The notes beneath the pieces are model-generated. The model was not told the origin of the DNA and did not search any database. It saw only the letters and a program-made list of their open reading frames with translations. 64,000 bases of DNA from Fulvitalea axinellae (GTDB lineage: Bacteria; Bacteroidota; Bacteroidia; Cytophagales; Cyclobacteriaceae), in the NCBI RefSeq assembly GCF_036492835.1, contig NZ_AP025320.1, positions 162,743-226,742 of the forward strand. The letters run 5' to 3'. Shown piece after piece: positions 8,602 to 17,535 of the stretch; position 1 is the stretch's first letter; each line of letters opens with the position of its first letter. Position numbers and translations under genes: made by a program.

Positions 8602-10650
8602 TCATTTAGCTTTCGCTAATTTTTCCTCCTGTTCGGCTTCAAGAACGTTCCAATCATCAAGATAACGGAGCGTTTCCAGTCTGAAGGCGGTTGGCCAAGC
8701 CACGAGCCAATCGTTCATTGATCCGAAAGTGGCGTCGCCCCAGCCCCAGCTGGTGTGGAAGAAGGCCTCGTTTTGGCTACCCGTCGGGCGACGCTTGTCG
8801 TTGAAGATTTTTGATCCGTCCGAAAGCGAGAAAGTTCCGTGGTTCCACGCTGCGATGGCCCGCTCGCGCCAAAGGTCGTTGCCGGTGTATTTCGCCAGCT
8901 TTATCCAGTCGCTTACCCAGTACAGTGCGTAAGGGTCCATATGCTGGTGTTGGGTGGAAACGGATGTTCCGCCGAAGGTGTCGTGTCCGTATTCGGTAAG
9001 CGAGGCCTTCGGGCCGAAATCTACGCTTTGGTGCCACTGCCACGAGGCGAGGTAGTATGAGATGGCCACGGCCTTGTCGAGGTAAGTTTTGTCTTGCGTG
9101 GTTTCGAACAGCAACATGGCAGACCGCAGCATCGGGAAAGAGGATTCCTTGTCTACGCAATCCGAGTCCAGCGCGCCGGCGGTGGTGTAGCCTTTTTCCT
9201 CAAAAGTGGAATAGTAATGCGAAAAGGCTCTTTTCGAAGCTTCGAGATATACCTCTTTGCCTGTTTCTTTGTTGGCAGCCATCATGGCCGGAATCATAAA
9301 GGCGCCGGTGGTGCCTTCCCGGCGGGTACACTTGCCGTTTATGTTCCACGATTTTCCGATTACGCCCCCGGGCTGTTGTTCCTTCACGGCGAAATCCGCG
9401 ATGGCGAGTCCGGCCTTGAGGTATTCGGGCCTGTTTACGCCGCATTTTTTGGCCAAGTGATAGGCTTCGATAAAGTTTCGTCCGGCGGTACCCATATTGC
9501 AGGCGTCGGTTCCGCCACTAGGTCCGTTGCCCCAGAATCTGGCGCTGATAATCTGGCCTTCGTCTTTAGGTACGCAGTATTTAATCCATCCGTCAAGGGA
9601 GGTGATGGCCTTTTTCAGGGAAGTCGAATCGCCGTGTTTCAGGAAGTCGGTGAACAGTGAGTTGGCCAGAGAGATATTCTGCCCGGCCCAACCGGCCTCG
9701 AAGTGGGTGTAGAGAACGTTTGTCCACTCGCCGTTTTCCAAATGGAATTCGTCGGTTTTTCCGTTTTCCGGCCCTTTGTTTTCCCCGTAGGGGCGATATC
9801 TCATACCGATATTGAAGGCCTCAAAGTCTTGGATTTTGTGCCAAAGACCGTTTTTGGCGTAAGCCACGCCGTAATCCCAAACGTGCTGTACGGGGAAAGC
9901 GGCTTTGGTATCGTGGCGATGGATTTTCCAGGCCACGTCCAGCATCTTGTCGATGCTCCTGTGCCCTTTTTTGTTTGGTGCCACTACCAGCCAGGCCGTT
10001 ACCGTAAGCGAACCGTCTTTTTCCAAAGTAAGGTTTTGGCGATAGCCGGACTTCAGTTTGTTTTTGGTGTAATTGGTATACGGCAGTTCCTCTTCGGGCC
10101 AGATTAGCCTGTGGGTAGTCCGTTTCTCCTCCGGAATAAGGGAGCAGGAGAAAGGTTCGAATTCGCCTTTGGCCTCTCCGAATAGGGTTACGGACCAGTT
10201 GCCGGTTTCGGTGTAGGTTGCGCCGGGTACCGCTATTCTGTGGTAGGCGAACGTCCACGGGGTTCCGTTTTTGGAATAGCCTTTCAGCAGGTTGTGTTTT
10301 TCGTGCAGGTTGCCGTTGTAGCTCACCGCCGGAATAAGCTGGAAGCCCGATTTTCCTTTTACCTCAAAGTCCATCGTCAGGCGTACGGAATCCATACGTT
10401 TTCCCGAAATATTGGAAAATGTCCTTTTCCAGAGGAAAACGCCATCTTCTGCCTGCCGGATTTCGTCGGTGGATTCGATTCCCGGCGAGTTGCCGTTCCG
10501 GACATTCCCTATAAGGTCTTTTTGATGGTAAACGGCCCCGTCATTTTCGGAAAAACGGTAGCTGAAACCTTCGTCGCTACCGGAACAGGCAGAGAGGATT
10601 AGGCCTAGCATCAGGGCAAAATTGATTTTGGCGAGATGAATTCTGTTCAT
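8602..10650 (-). CDS. Lipoprotein with (alpha/alpha)-toroid glycosidase-like domain (paralog B)
   Basis: A 682-residue lipoprotein with lipobox LILSAC (Cys22). The N-terminal half is beta-rich (about 30-260) and contains AVPGATYTETGNW and RLIWPEEE, both shared with the downstream paralog. The helical C-terminal half (about 290-670) carries DACNMGTAGRNFIEAYHLAKKCG, VDKESSFPMLRSAMLL, YLASWQWH and a His-rich STQHQHMDPYALYWVSDW block. Conserved acidic residues in the helical domain (for example E of VDKESSFP) are candidate catalytic residues, but the mechanism is unknown. Compared with paralog A it has an insertion near 240-300 (KNGLWHKIQDFEAFNIGMR region). Specific activity is not assigned; it is probably a hydrolase or lyase because it lies among GH2, GH127-like, GH43-like and GH20 genes. 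Confidence 0.6.
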   Translation of the reverse strand: MNRIHLAKINFALMLGLILSACSGSDEGFSYRFSENDGAVYHQKDLIGNVRNGNSPGIESTDEIRQAEDGVFLWKRTFSNISGKRMDSVRLTMDFEVKGKSGFQLIPAVSYNGNLHEKHNLLKGYSKNGTPWTFAYHRIAVPGATYTETGNWSVTLFGEAKGEFEPFSCSLIPEEKRTTHRLIWPEEELPYTNYTKNKLKSGYRQNLTLEKDGSLTVTAWLVVAPNKKGHRSIDKMLDVAWKIHRHDTKAAFPVQHVWDYGVAYAKNGLWHKIQDFEAFNIGMRYRPYGENKGPENGKTDEFHLENGEWTNVLYTHFEAGWAGQNISLANSLFTDFLKHGDSTSLKKAITSLDGWIKYCVPKDEGQIISARFWGNGPSGGTDACNMGTAGRNFIEAYHLAKKCGVNRPEYLKAGLAIADFAVKEQQPGGVIGKSWNINGKCTRREGTTGAFMIPAMMAANKETGKEVYLEASKRAFSHYYSTFEEKGYTTAGALDSDCVDKESSFPMLRSAMLLFETTQDKTYLDKAVAISYYLASWQWHQSVDFGPKASLTEYGHDTFGGTSVSTQHQHMDPYALYWVSDWIKLAKYTGNDLWRERAIAAWNHGTFSLSDGSKIFNDKRRPTGSQNEAFFHTSWGWGDATFGSMNDWLVAWPTAFRLETLRYLDDWNVLEAEQEEKLAKAK

Positions 10651-10848
10651 TTCAGAATGTTTAGGATAATGAAAAAACCGGTGACGCGATCCGGCATAAA
10701 AAATTGCCGAGACTGATCTCGACGAAATGAACCTCTTAATCGTTGGGGTGCTTATTTGGTACAGAGTAAATAGTCTGCTCGGGAATTTTGAGGCGAAAAG
10801 AGAAAGTACTCTTTACCCTTTACTTTGTACAAAACTTTTTACTAACTC

Positions 10849-10893
10849 ACGGCCGGGCGAAAGAAGGTATGGATTCTTTCGCCCTAGGGCCGT
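10849..10893 (-). terminator. Long hairpin downstream of GH43-like gene
   Basis: ACGGCC-GGGCGAAAGAA pairs with TTCTTTCGCCC-TAG-GGCCGT around an 8-9 base loop, a stem of about 17 bp with one bulge. It starts about 17 bases after the GH43-like stop. The T-run after the stem on the minus strand is weak, so it may terminate or stabilise RNA ends. Confidence 0.55.
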
Positions 10894-10909
10894 AAAGGGA
10901 AGAAAATAG

Positions 10910-11881
10910 TTATTTGGATGTTCTTTCCAGAACCTTGTCAAGTACCTCTTCGTCCACTTTGAACACGGTGCCGTGGCGCAGGCCTTTCGGCATCACGATA
11001 TCCGAAGAAATGTCCGTCCAAGTCTTTAAGTCTTTGGACGCTACAGCTCCCATGGCGTGTTGCGTATACTTGTCGAAATAGACTACCCAGCGGTTGTCTT
11101 GCAGTTTGGTGGCCGTTGGCCCTTCCGCCCAGTAGTTTCCGGTAATCGGTTCCGAGGCCTTGGTGTATGGGCCGGTAACTTTGTCGGCGGTGGCTACACG
11201 GATATTTTTCTGCGCTTTCGGCTTTTTGGTTTCGTCTTTCAGGAACATCACGTACTTGCCGTTAACTTTCTGGATAGTTCCGTCGATTACGTTGAAGCCG
11301 TGGTCATACAGCAACGCGGTTTCGCTGAAGGTTTTGAAATCCTTGGTCGTTACGTAGTACATGCGGTGGTTGTACTTGTTGTCGCCGGTTCCTTCGGATT
11401 CGGTAAAGCGCCCTGGAATGGTGGTGGACCAGTAGATCATGTACTGCTTAGACGCCTTGTCATAGTACACCTCGGGCGCCCAGCAGTTCAGGGCTTCCGA
11501 TTCGTGGGTCATCACGGGGACTGTCTTTTGGTTTGACCAATGGATCAGGTCCGGAGAGCTGGCGTATCCTATACTTTGCTCGCCCCAGCTGACGGTCCAA
11601 ACCATATGGAACAGGCCGTCAGGGCCTTTGATGATACACGGGTCGCGCATCAGCTTGTCGCCGCCGGCTGTGGGTTGCAGAAGGGATTTGTCATCGTTGA
11701 TGGCTTTCCACTTCAGTCCGTCACGGCTGTAGGCCATATGCAGGCCGTCGGCCCCGTTGTTTTTGAAGTAGGAGAACATATAGACTTCCCCTTTTTTCTT
11801 CTCGATGTTTTCTTTCGCCGGCTGGCAGGCCGTAGTCATGGCCAAGGCTATCGCCGACAGGCTCCACAATAGTTTTCTCAT
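10910..11881 (-). CDS. GH43-like five-bladed beta-propeller lipoprotein
   Basis: A 323-residue lipoprotein (lipobox MTTAC, Cys19) that matches GH43-type arabinosidase/xylosidase-like proteins. Candidate catalytic residues fall where expected in the family: D80 in MRDPCI (base), D200 in VIDGT (pKa modulator) and E253 in WAEGPTA (acid). The strand motifs GLHMAYSRDGLKW and IGYASSPDLIHW are typical propeller blades. It is likely an exo-acting glycosidase that removes a side chain of the cluster's target glycan; the sugar is not known. It lies 23 bases downstream of the GH127-like gene on the same strand, so the two are probably co-transcribed, and a strong hairpin follows it. The family call is good; the subfamily is open. 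Confidence 0.75.
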   Translation of the reverse strand: MRKLLWSLSAIALAMTTACQPAKENIEKKKGEVYMFSYFKNNGADGLHMAYSRDGLKWKAINDDKSLLQPTAGGDKLMRDPCIIKGPDGLFHMVWTVSWGEQSIGYASSPDLIHWSNQKTVPVMTHESEALNCWAPEVYYDKASKQYMIYWSTTIPGRFTESEGTGDNKYNHRMYYVTTKDFKTFSETALLYDHGFNVIDGTIQKVNGKYVMFLKDETKKPKAQKNIRVATADKVTGPYTKASEPITGNYWAEGPTATKLQDNRWVVYFDKYTQHAMGAVASKDLKTWTDISSDIVMPKGLRHGTVFKVDEEVLDKVLERTSK

Positions 11882-11904
11882 GGTGTTTTACTTAAAAAAT
11901 TACC

Positions 11905-14031
11905 TTATAGTTCCGCTAGATTTTTCTTTTTTGTAGTCTTCTGCTCCGTAGGTGTTTCGGCATCTACCACCGGAAAGGCGCTGATGCGCAAACGGGCGGT
12001 TCCCATCGGAATCAGGGATATTTCTTCGGTTTCGGTATCGGGGCTGACGGGGCTGTCCATCAGCTGGCCTACCAAGCCGTATTGGTCTATTTTCCATTCG
12101 GGAATCCGCTTTCCCTTGGTCTTGATCACGATCGGATTGCTTTCGTGAGTGAAGGGGAAATTGTCTTCGGGCCAAGGCTTTTTTTCCACCAAAAAACTCT
12201 CTTCGGGCGATTCCGGATCTAGGGAGAGGCCGTAATTCCAAGCCGATTCGGGGTGGATTTCCCAAGAAGGCCAGCGTTTCGCATCCACACCTTCTTGCCA
12301 CCTGGAATCTTTCACAGCCGTTTGGGTGCTCTGTAGCCTTACGAATCTTTCTTTGATATCGAGTGAGTAAGTCAGTGGCCCGTAGTTTACGCTGGCGCTG
12401 TTGTGGTTGGCCGTCCAAGTCTTCACTTTCACTTCCATCGGGAGGCTCAGCGTTACGGTGTCGTCGTTTTTCCAGCTTCTGTATATCCGTATATAATTTC
12501 CGGGAGCGGGATTGGCTATTACGGTTTCGCCGTTGATTTTGGCGGTCGCCTGACCGCACCAGCCGGGTATGCGGAGGTAGAGCGGAAAGCAGACTTCCTC
12601 AGGTGTATTTACCCGGACTTGGACCTGTTCTTCGTAGGGATAGTTGGTTTCTTCTGTCAGCGTCACCTGCGTGCCTTCACCTACGGTGGCGGTTACTTCG
12701 CTGGCGCTGTAGAGCGTGGCGGCCAGGCCGTTGTCGGGCGTGGCCATCCAGAGGCGTTCGGTGTAGTAGGGCCATCCGCTGGAATGGTTGTGTTGGCAAC
12801 AGCGCGAGCTGAACGGGTTCATCAGCAGGAAAGTGCCGCGTTTGCTAAGTCCGGGGGCGTGGTTTTCCTTGTCGCTGCGCACTAGGTTTGGAGCCGTGAA
12901 GTAGCGGAGGGATCGCATATCGGGCATAAGCGCGGCCACGAAGCTGTTTAGCGCGACGTTTTCGCAGTGGTCGGCCCAGAATACGTCGCCTGTTAGGCCT
13001 AGTAGGAGTTCGTCGGAGAACATTTGCTCCACTATTCCGCAGGTCTCGGTGGCTTGGCGAGGGTCGTCGTAGCCTTCGCGGGCTATTTCGTCGGCGCCGT
13101 ACATTCCGCCGGGCACTTGTCCGTGGCGTTGCCTTACGTGTTTGAAATTGGCGTAGGTGGCTTCGAGGTGTTTTTTGTTGTGGGAAAGGCTGTAGTACGT
13201 GGCCGGCTCGCGGAATCCTTGCGCTATGTTTACGTTGTGCCAGTTGGGAAGTTTATTGGCCTTTGACCAATCGGCGGTGTTGCGGTGGATTTTGTGCGCC
13301 AGTTCCAAGAGGAATTTATCCCCCGTGCGGTTATACAGCCAGAGGACGCTGTTCATATTGTCGCCTCCCCGCATATGTTGCCAATAGTGGGTCAGGAACT
13401 CGTGGTCGGGAACTGTAAGCTGGTGCTTGAAGTAATTGGTCATCAGCTCGATTACCCTATCGTCTTGTGAATATTCATAATAAGACTGAAGGCAATAGAG
13501 CATTACCATATTTGCCCAATAATCCCGGGTTTTGTCGTCACCAAAGCGGAATTCCGGGCCAAAGTCACCGTTTTTTCTTTGGCTGGCCAATGCCCCTTCG
13601 ATCCAAACTCGGGTTTCCTCAATAATCTTTTTGTCGTTGAGCGTATAGCCGATATTTCCGTATCCCCTTAGCCAATAGGGGAGTTCTTCCCAGCCCCAAC
13701 GGCCGATTCCGTCTTTGGAAAGCCAAGCGTTATCTTCTTTCTGAAGCCAAGCGCTGATGGTGTTCAGGTTGCCCGTCAGGCCGTCTCGCTGGCGTTCGAG
13801 CATGGCTTTGAGCCAGCCGGCGGGGCGGATGCTTCCGACAGGGAGTTTTATAAGCGGATTGGCTTTTAGCGGAGCCCTGTTTCCGTAATAATGAGAGTTG
13901 AGCGAAGAAGTGTCGGGTATGTTTACGACTGTTACTTCATTTCGCACAGGAGCGTTACTTTGTTGGCAAGAAGCCAAGAAAACGACTGGTAAAAGCAGTA
14001 GAAATAAACGGTGTAGGATAGGGGGAGTCAT
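11905..14031 (-). CDS. GH127/DUF1680-like beta-L-arabinofuranosidase family lipoprotein
   Basis: A 708-residue lipoprotein (lipobox VFLASC, Cys22) with an (alpha/alpha)6 barrel (about 55-430) and C-terminal beta domains. Residues known to bind zinc and act in GH127 enzymes are visible: E329-T-C331 and the C411-C412 pair in SRCCQHN, plus a Glu at 315 that may be the acid/base. In the characterised bifidobacterial enzyme the mechanism uses a zinc-bound Cys nucleophile, so this protein is probably active on beta-L-arabinofuranosyl or a related sugar. DUF1680 families (GH127, GH137, GH146 and others) differ in specificity, so the substrate is not fixed. It is followed 23 bases later by the GH43-like gene. 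Confidence 0.8.
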   Translation of the reverse strand: MTPPILHRLFLLLLPVVFLASCQQSNAPVRNEVTVVNIPDTSSLNSHYYGNRAPLKANPLIKLPVGSIRPAGWLKAMLERQRDGLTGNLNTISAWLQKEDNAWLSKDGIGRWGWEELPYWLRGYGNIGYTLNDKKIIEETRVWIEGALASQRKNGDFGPEFRFGDDKTRDYWANMVMLYCLQSYYEYSQDDRVIELMTNYFKHQLTVPDHEFLTHYWQHMRGGDNMNSVLWLYNRTGDKFLLELAHKIHRNTADWSKANKLPNWHNVNIAQGFREPATYYSLSHNKKHLEATYANFKHVRQRHGQVPGGMYGADEIAREGYDDPRQATETCGIVEQMFSDELLLGLTGDVFWADHCENVALNSFVAALMPDMRSLRYFTAPNLVRSDKENHAPGLSKRGTFLLMNPFSSRCCQHNHSSGWPYYTERLWMATPDNGLAATLYSASEVTATVGEGTQVTLTEETNYPYEEQVQVRVNTPEEVCFPLYLRIPGWCGQATAKINGETVIANPAPGNYIRIYRSWKNDDTVTLSLPMEVKVKTWTANHNSASVNYGPLTYSLDIKERFVRLQSTQTAVKDSRWQEGVDAKRWPSWEIHPESAWNYGLSLDPESPEESFLVEKKPWPEDNFPFTHESNPIVIKTKGKRIPEWKIDQYGLVGQLMDSPVSPDTETEEISLIPMGTARLRISAFPVVDAETPTEQKTTKKKNLAEL

Positions 14032-14121
14032 GACAGGGAGCCGGGCCGGTCTGTGTGATTTTTTGAGAACCGGAAAGGGTTAGGGAGAGGCGGTTTTGGT
14101 TATGGGGTTGTATCGAAGTAT

Positions 14122-14158
14122 AAGGAGCGTCCGCAGTTTTCCGAACTACGGACGCCTT
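14122..14158 (-). terminator. Terminator after DUF6786-type gene
   Basis: AAGGAGCGTCCGCAGTT pairs with AACTACGGACGCCTT (two mismatches) around a 5-base loop, 15 bases past the stop of the 14173-15366 gene. The T-run is weak on the minus strand. Confidence 0.6.
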
Positions 14159-14172
14159 GAAAGGAAATTCGT

Positions 14173-15366
14173 TTACAGCGCGTTTTCGATTTCTTCGAGG
14201 CTAGCGCCAAGAAGTTTCTTGCTGATTTTATTGAGTTGCGTTTTGTCTCCTTCGAAATGGAAAGTCATATGCGTGTGCGTAATCGACTCGTTGTTTTTCA
14301 ACTCACGCGCCGACGACGAGGTTTCGAGTTCATAGAAAGGTCCGAGTTGGCTTCCGTCCTCGCTTACCGGCCCGTCGTTGTAAGAATTGATTACGTCGCC
14401 GCCGTATGGGTGTTCTTGGTGTTTCCATTGCGAGTTGACATAGTCTTTTTCGTTGTGAAACGAGAACTTGACAATAGTCAGGATGCCTTTGTCCGCCGAG
14501 TAACTTCCGAGTATCGGTTTGGTGTTGGCTGGCGCTACGCCTATTTTTCCGCGTGATTTACCGTCGCCTTTGAAGTAGGCGATTTTGCCTTTTGTCGTAA
14601 GTCTGTCGGGACTTACGGCACCGAAATAATCGCTGTTTACAATCGGATTTTTGCCCTTAAGCGGCACCACGACATTGGTGCGGTCGGATGGATTGTACAT
14701 TCCAAGAATCCAGATAGAAAGCAGGCCCTTGTCTTTTTTCCAATCGAAACCGCTGACGTTTTTCATCGTGTTTTCGGAACGGTAACCGACAAAAGAAACT
14801 TTGTCGCCGATTTTCACCCGAAGGTTTTTCTCGACTTCCTTTTTCGAATACACTTTGATGTTTCTGCGGATATCGACTTTGAGGTCCGTACCCGAATAGT
14901 TTTGCAGAGCGATAGTTCTGGTGAACTCGGCTTCGTCTTTTTTGGAAAAGGCCACGTCGAACGCTTCGGTGTCCAGTGAAGCCGGGGTGAACCAATCCTC
15001 GAAAACGAAGCGTGTTCCGGGTTTGAAGAATATGGCGTATTGCCCGCCTTCCGGCCCGAGCCAGAAACGGTCTTCGCCACCCAGTGCGTTGATGTGTTTT
15101 TGGATCTCTCCGCTTTCGATAAGTTTGTAATTGAGCCAACCGTAACTATTGCCGGATTCGCCCTCGGCCGAGCTGGTCATTACCCGCCCCTGATAGTCGG
15201 CTACGATGGCCACTCTGGATTTGCCGTCGTCGCTCTTGAGTTCGATTACGTCCTTATGTTTTTTAAGGAAGTTCAGGTCTTTGCCATAATTGTTTTGCGC
15301 AATAGCGGCCAAAGGACCCATCAGGCCCAAAGCCACTATGCCCAATGTAAGAATGCCTTTTCTCAT
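14173..15366 (-). CDS. DUF6786-type secreted protein
   Basis: A 397-residue protein with a clear signal peptide from the ATG at 15366 (MRKGILTLGIVALGLMGPLA...IAQ). An upstream in-frame ATG at 15423 was rejected because it puts 19 extra hydrophobic residues before the signal. The mature protein starts with DLNFLKKHKDVIEL, then VAIVADYQGRVMTSSAEG, WLGPEGGQYAIFF and FYELETSSSARELKNNE, a beta-sandwich-rich pattern. I recall this as the DUF6786 family, found beside glycoside hydrolases in Bacteroidota; no catalytic activity is known to me. The fold hints (WLGPEGGQYA, FYELET) are like those of sugar-mutarotase-type beta-sandwiches, so carbohydrate binding is plausible but inferred. It is flanked by hairpins on both sides. 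Confidence 0.6.
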   Translation of the reverse strand: MRKGILTLGIVALGLMGPLAAIAQNNYGKDLNFLKKHKDVIELKSDDGKSRVAIVADYQGRVMTSSAEGESGNSYGWLNYKLIESGEIQKHINALGGEDRFWLGPEGGQYAIFFKPGTRFVFEDWFTPASLDTEAFDVAFSKKDEAEFTRTIALQNYSGTDLKVDIRRNIKVYSKKEVEKNLRVKIGDKVSFVGYRSENTMKNVSGFDWKKDKGLLSIWILGMYNPSDRTNVVVPLKGKNPIVNSDYFGAVSPDRLTTKGKIAYFKGDGKSRGKIGVAPANTKPILGSYSADKGILTIVKFSFHNEKDYVNSQWKHQEHPYGGDVINSYNDGPVSEDGSQLGPFYELETSSSARELKNNESITHTHMTFHFEGDKTQLNKISKKLLGASLEEIENAL

Positions 15367-15690
15367 AACGTATTTGTTGAAAAAAACGAAAACTATAATT
15401 GTATGAACAAGATAAACCGACATGTGCGTAACTCCAAAGGCTAACGCCTTTTAGCGATATTATTTGATCGGTTATATTTGTCGGACTTCAGCGCTTCCGG
15501 TTTGGGAAGCGGACTGAAATGGATCCGCTTTATGAGCCCTTTCCATATTTCGACAAAATTCTATGTTTCTTGTCCACGAAGTACGTTAGCCAAAAAAGCA
15601 TAAGACAATCGAGCGCAATAGACTCAGAATTATACTCTGTTCACTTTCCCAACTCCACGACTTACTTTTTCGCTTTACTCTGTACTAATT
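15367..15690. other. Intergenic between GH2 and DUF6786-type gene
   Basis: Contains a hairpin at 15487-15517 and a TTTACTCTGTAC-type motif at about 15673-15685 close to the GH2 stop. No gene was recognised. The promoter of the DUF6786-type gene is probably in the 120 bases above 15366. Confidence 0.4.
15487..15517 (-). terminator. Hairpin downstream of GH2 gene
   Basis: TTCAG-C-GCTTCC pairs with GGAAGC-GGA-CTGAA around a short loop, about 175 bases past the GH2 stop. It could be a terminator or an attenuator; no T-run is obvious. Confidence 0.4.
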
Positions 15691-17535
15691 CTAGTTCGTC
15701 AGTTCTTTAGGTGTTTTGGAGAATATCTTTTTTATCCTCTCCATATTTTCAAATTTCGGAGTCCTATCGAAGTTATAGACACCGTTTTGTTCCTGCTCTA
15801 CATCCGTAAGCTGGGTGTAGCAATAACCCCAGATATGGTCGAAGCTCAGGATAACGTCGGTCAGGCCTTCGAGGCGGGTAAAGAATTCCTCTTCGGTTTT
15901 CGGGTCGTTGCCGTAGCCCCACGAGTTGGAAGCGCTGTCCTTTCTTTTCGATTTCGGAACCCATTTTATCCCGCCGTATTCGTCAATGATATATGGCTGG
16001 CCTGCGTACGGAGGCTCTTTGTCGCCGTGGTGTTTGTATACGCCACCGTCGGCCCGAACGCTGAGTTTCTTTCGTAGGCTTTCCGGGTCTTGGTCATACG
16101 GGTGTACGGTCCAGATATCGGTCACAACGTGTCTCCATCCGCTGGCGTCGTTGATAGGGCGGGTAGGGTCCAGGTTGTGCGTCAGGTCAAAAACGTCTAT
16201 CGCAAAGCGGTTGTATTGGCGGGATTCTCCGCTTACCCAAGTCTCGTTGAAAGGCGTCCAGGTGACGATCGAAGGGTGGTTGCGGTCACGGACCACAATT
16301 TCTTCCCATTCGCTGAGGAAGTTTCGGGCGGCCTCGGTGCTATTGTGCGAGAGTCCCCAGTTGGCGGATTCTCCCCACGTAAGGTAACCCAGTTTATCTG
16401 CCCAATAATGGAAGCGTTCCTCGAATACTTTTTGGTGAAGTCTGGCTCCGTTAAATCCTGCGGCCATCGAAAGCTCGATATCACGCTTAAGCGCGTCGTC
16501 GCTTGGAGCTGTCCATACGCCTTTTGGGTAAAAACCTTGGTCCAGAACGAGGCGCTGGTAGTACGGTTTGTTGTTGAGGAATACGCGGTTGCCTTCGATA
16601 TGGATTTTGCGCATTCCGGCGTAGCTGTTCACTTTGTCAAGGACATTGCCTTTTCGGTCGATTACTTCCAATACTATATCGTAAAGGAAAGGGCTTTCCG
16701 GCGACCAACTCTTGGCTTTTCTCAAGCGGATATCGCAGTACGCGGTATTGCTGGCTTGGATTTCCCTTTTTCCTACGAGTCTTTTTCCGTCGAAAACCGA
16801 TACCCGGAACTTGTTGCCTTGCTGAATGCTGCGGAAGCGTGGGCGGAAGATAAAACGGTTGTTGTCGTAGTCCGGAGTGATGTTGCAGTCACGCAGTCCG
16901 GCCGTGTTTACGGCTTCCATCCATACGGTTTGCCAGATGCCCGTGGTACGGGTATAAAAACAGCCTCTGGAACCGAAGCTGGTACACTGCTTACCCACGG
17001 GCTGGTTGCCCGAACGGTTTTCGTCGCGGACATATACCACCACATCGTGCTCTTGTCCGGCTTTTACAAAGCTTGTGATATCGTGCGAAAACGAAGAGGA
17101 TCCGCCCCAGTGTGTTCCCACGGACTTGCCGTCTACAAACACTTCACTTTCGTAATCCACGGCCCCGAAGTTGAGCAGTATACGGCGTCCGTCCCAATTT
17201 GCCGGGATTTTCACTGTTTTGTGATACCACATCGTTTCGATGAAGTCTTTATGGCCTACGCCCGACAACTCACTTTCCGGGCAGAAAGGCACGCGTATTT
17301 TTTTATCGAAGCCGTCGCTTTTTTGGAAGCCCCGGTCTCGTCCCGATTTTCCGAAATCGAAAGCGTAAGTCCAGGTGCCGTTCAGGTTGACCCAATCCGA
17401 ACGCTCAAACTGAGGGCGTGGGTATTCGGGGCGGGGAATCGGCGAGTCCACCTTTTCCGGGTTTTGGGCCTGAAGCCCGATACTCGCTAGCGCAAAAAGG
17501 CCGAGTAGTAGAAAGTCTTTAATCTTGGTTTTCAT
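15691..17535 (-). CDS. GH2 family glycoside hydrolase
   Basis: A 614-residue secreted enzyme; the ATG at 17535 starts the signal peptide (MKTKIKDFLLLGLFALASIG...LQAQ), so the longer frame from 17595 was not used. Domains in order are a jelly-roll sugar-binding domain (about 30-210, YESEVFVDGKSVGTHWGG), an Ig-like domain (about 215-310) and the TIM barrel (about 315-610). The acid/base is E431 in WTPFNETW and the nucleophile is E519 in YIIDEYGG, both typical of GH2. At about 610 residues it is the short form without the C-terminal domains of LacZ. Beta-galactosidase, beta-glucuronidase and beta-mannosidase activities all occur in GH2, and specificity cannot be read here. It is the first gene of the minus-strand glycan cluster. 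Confidence 0.9.
   Translation of the reverse strand: MKTKIKDFLLLGLFALASIGLQAQNPEKVDSPIPRPEYPRPQFERSDWVNLNGTWTYAFDFGKSGRDRGFQKSDGFDKKIRVPFCPESELSGVGHKDFIETMWYHKTVKIPANWDGRRILLNFGAVDYESEVFVDGKSVGTHWGGSSSFSHDITSFVKAGQEHDVVVYVRDENRSGNQPVGKQCTSFGSRGCFYTRTTGIWQTVWMEAVNTAGLRDCNITPDYDNNRFIFRPRFRSIQQGNKFRVSVFDGKRLVGKREIQASNTAYCDIRLRKAKSWSPESPFLYDIVLEVIDRKGNVLDKVNSYAGMRKIHIEGNRVFLNNKPYYQRLVLDQGFYPKGVWTAPSDDALKRDIELSMAAGFNGARLHQKVFEERFHYWADKLGYLTWGESANWGLSHNSTEAARNFLSEWEEIVVRDRNHPSIVTWTPFNETWVSGESRQYNRFAIDVFDLTHNLDPTRPINDASGWRHVVTDIWTVHPYDQDPESLRKKLSVRADGGVYKHHGDKEPPYAGQPYIIDEYGGIKWVPKSKRKDSASNSWGYGNDPKTEEEFFTRLEGLTDVILSFDHIWGYCYTQLTDVEQEQNGVYNFDRTPKFENMERIKKIFSKTPKELTN

Noticed and set aside
16090-17490. 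466-codon open frame on the plus strand inside the GH2 gene
   Set aside because: It is the complementary shadow of a well-supported GH2 gene with catalytic residues, and its translation shows no domain.
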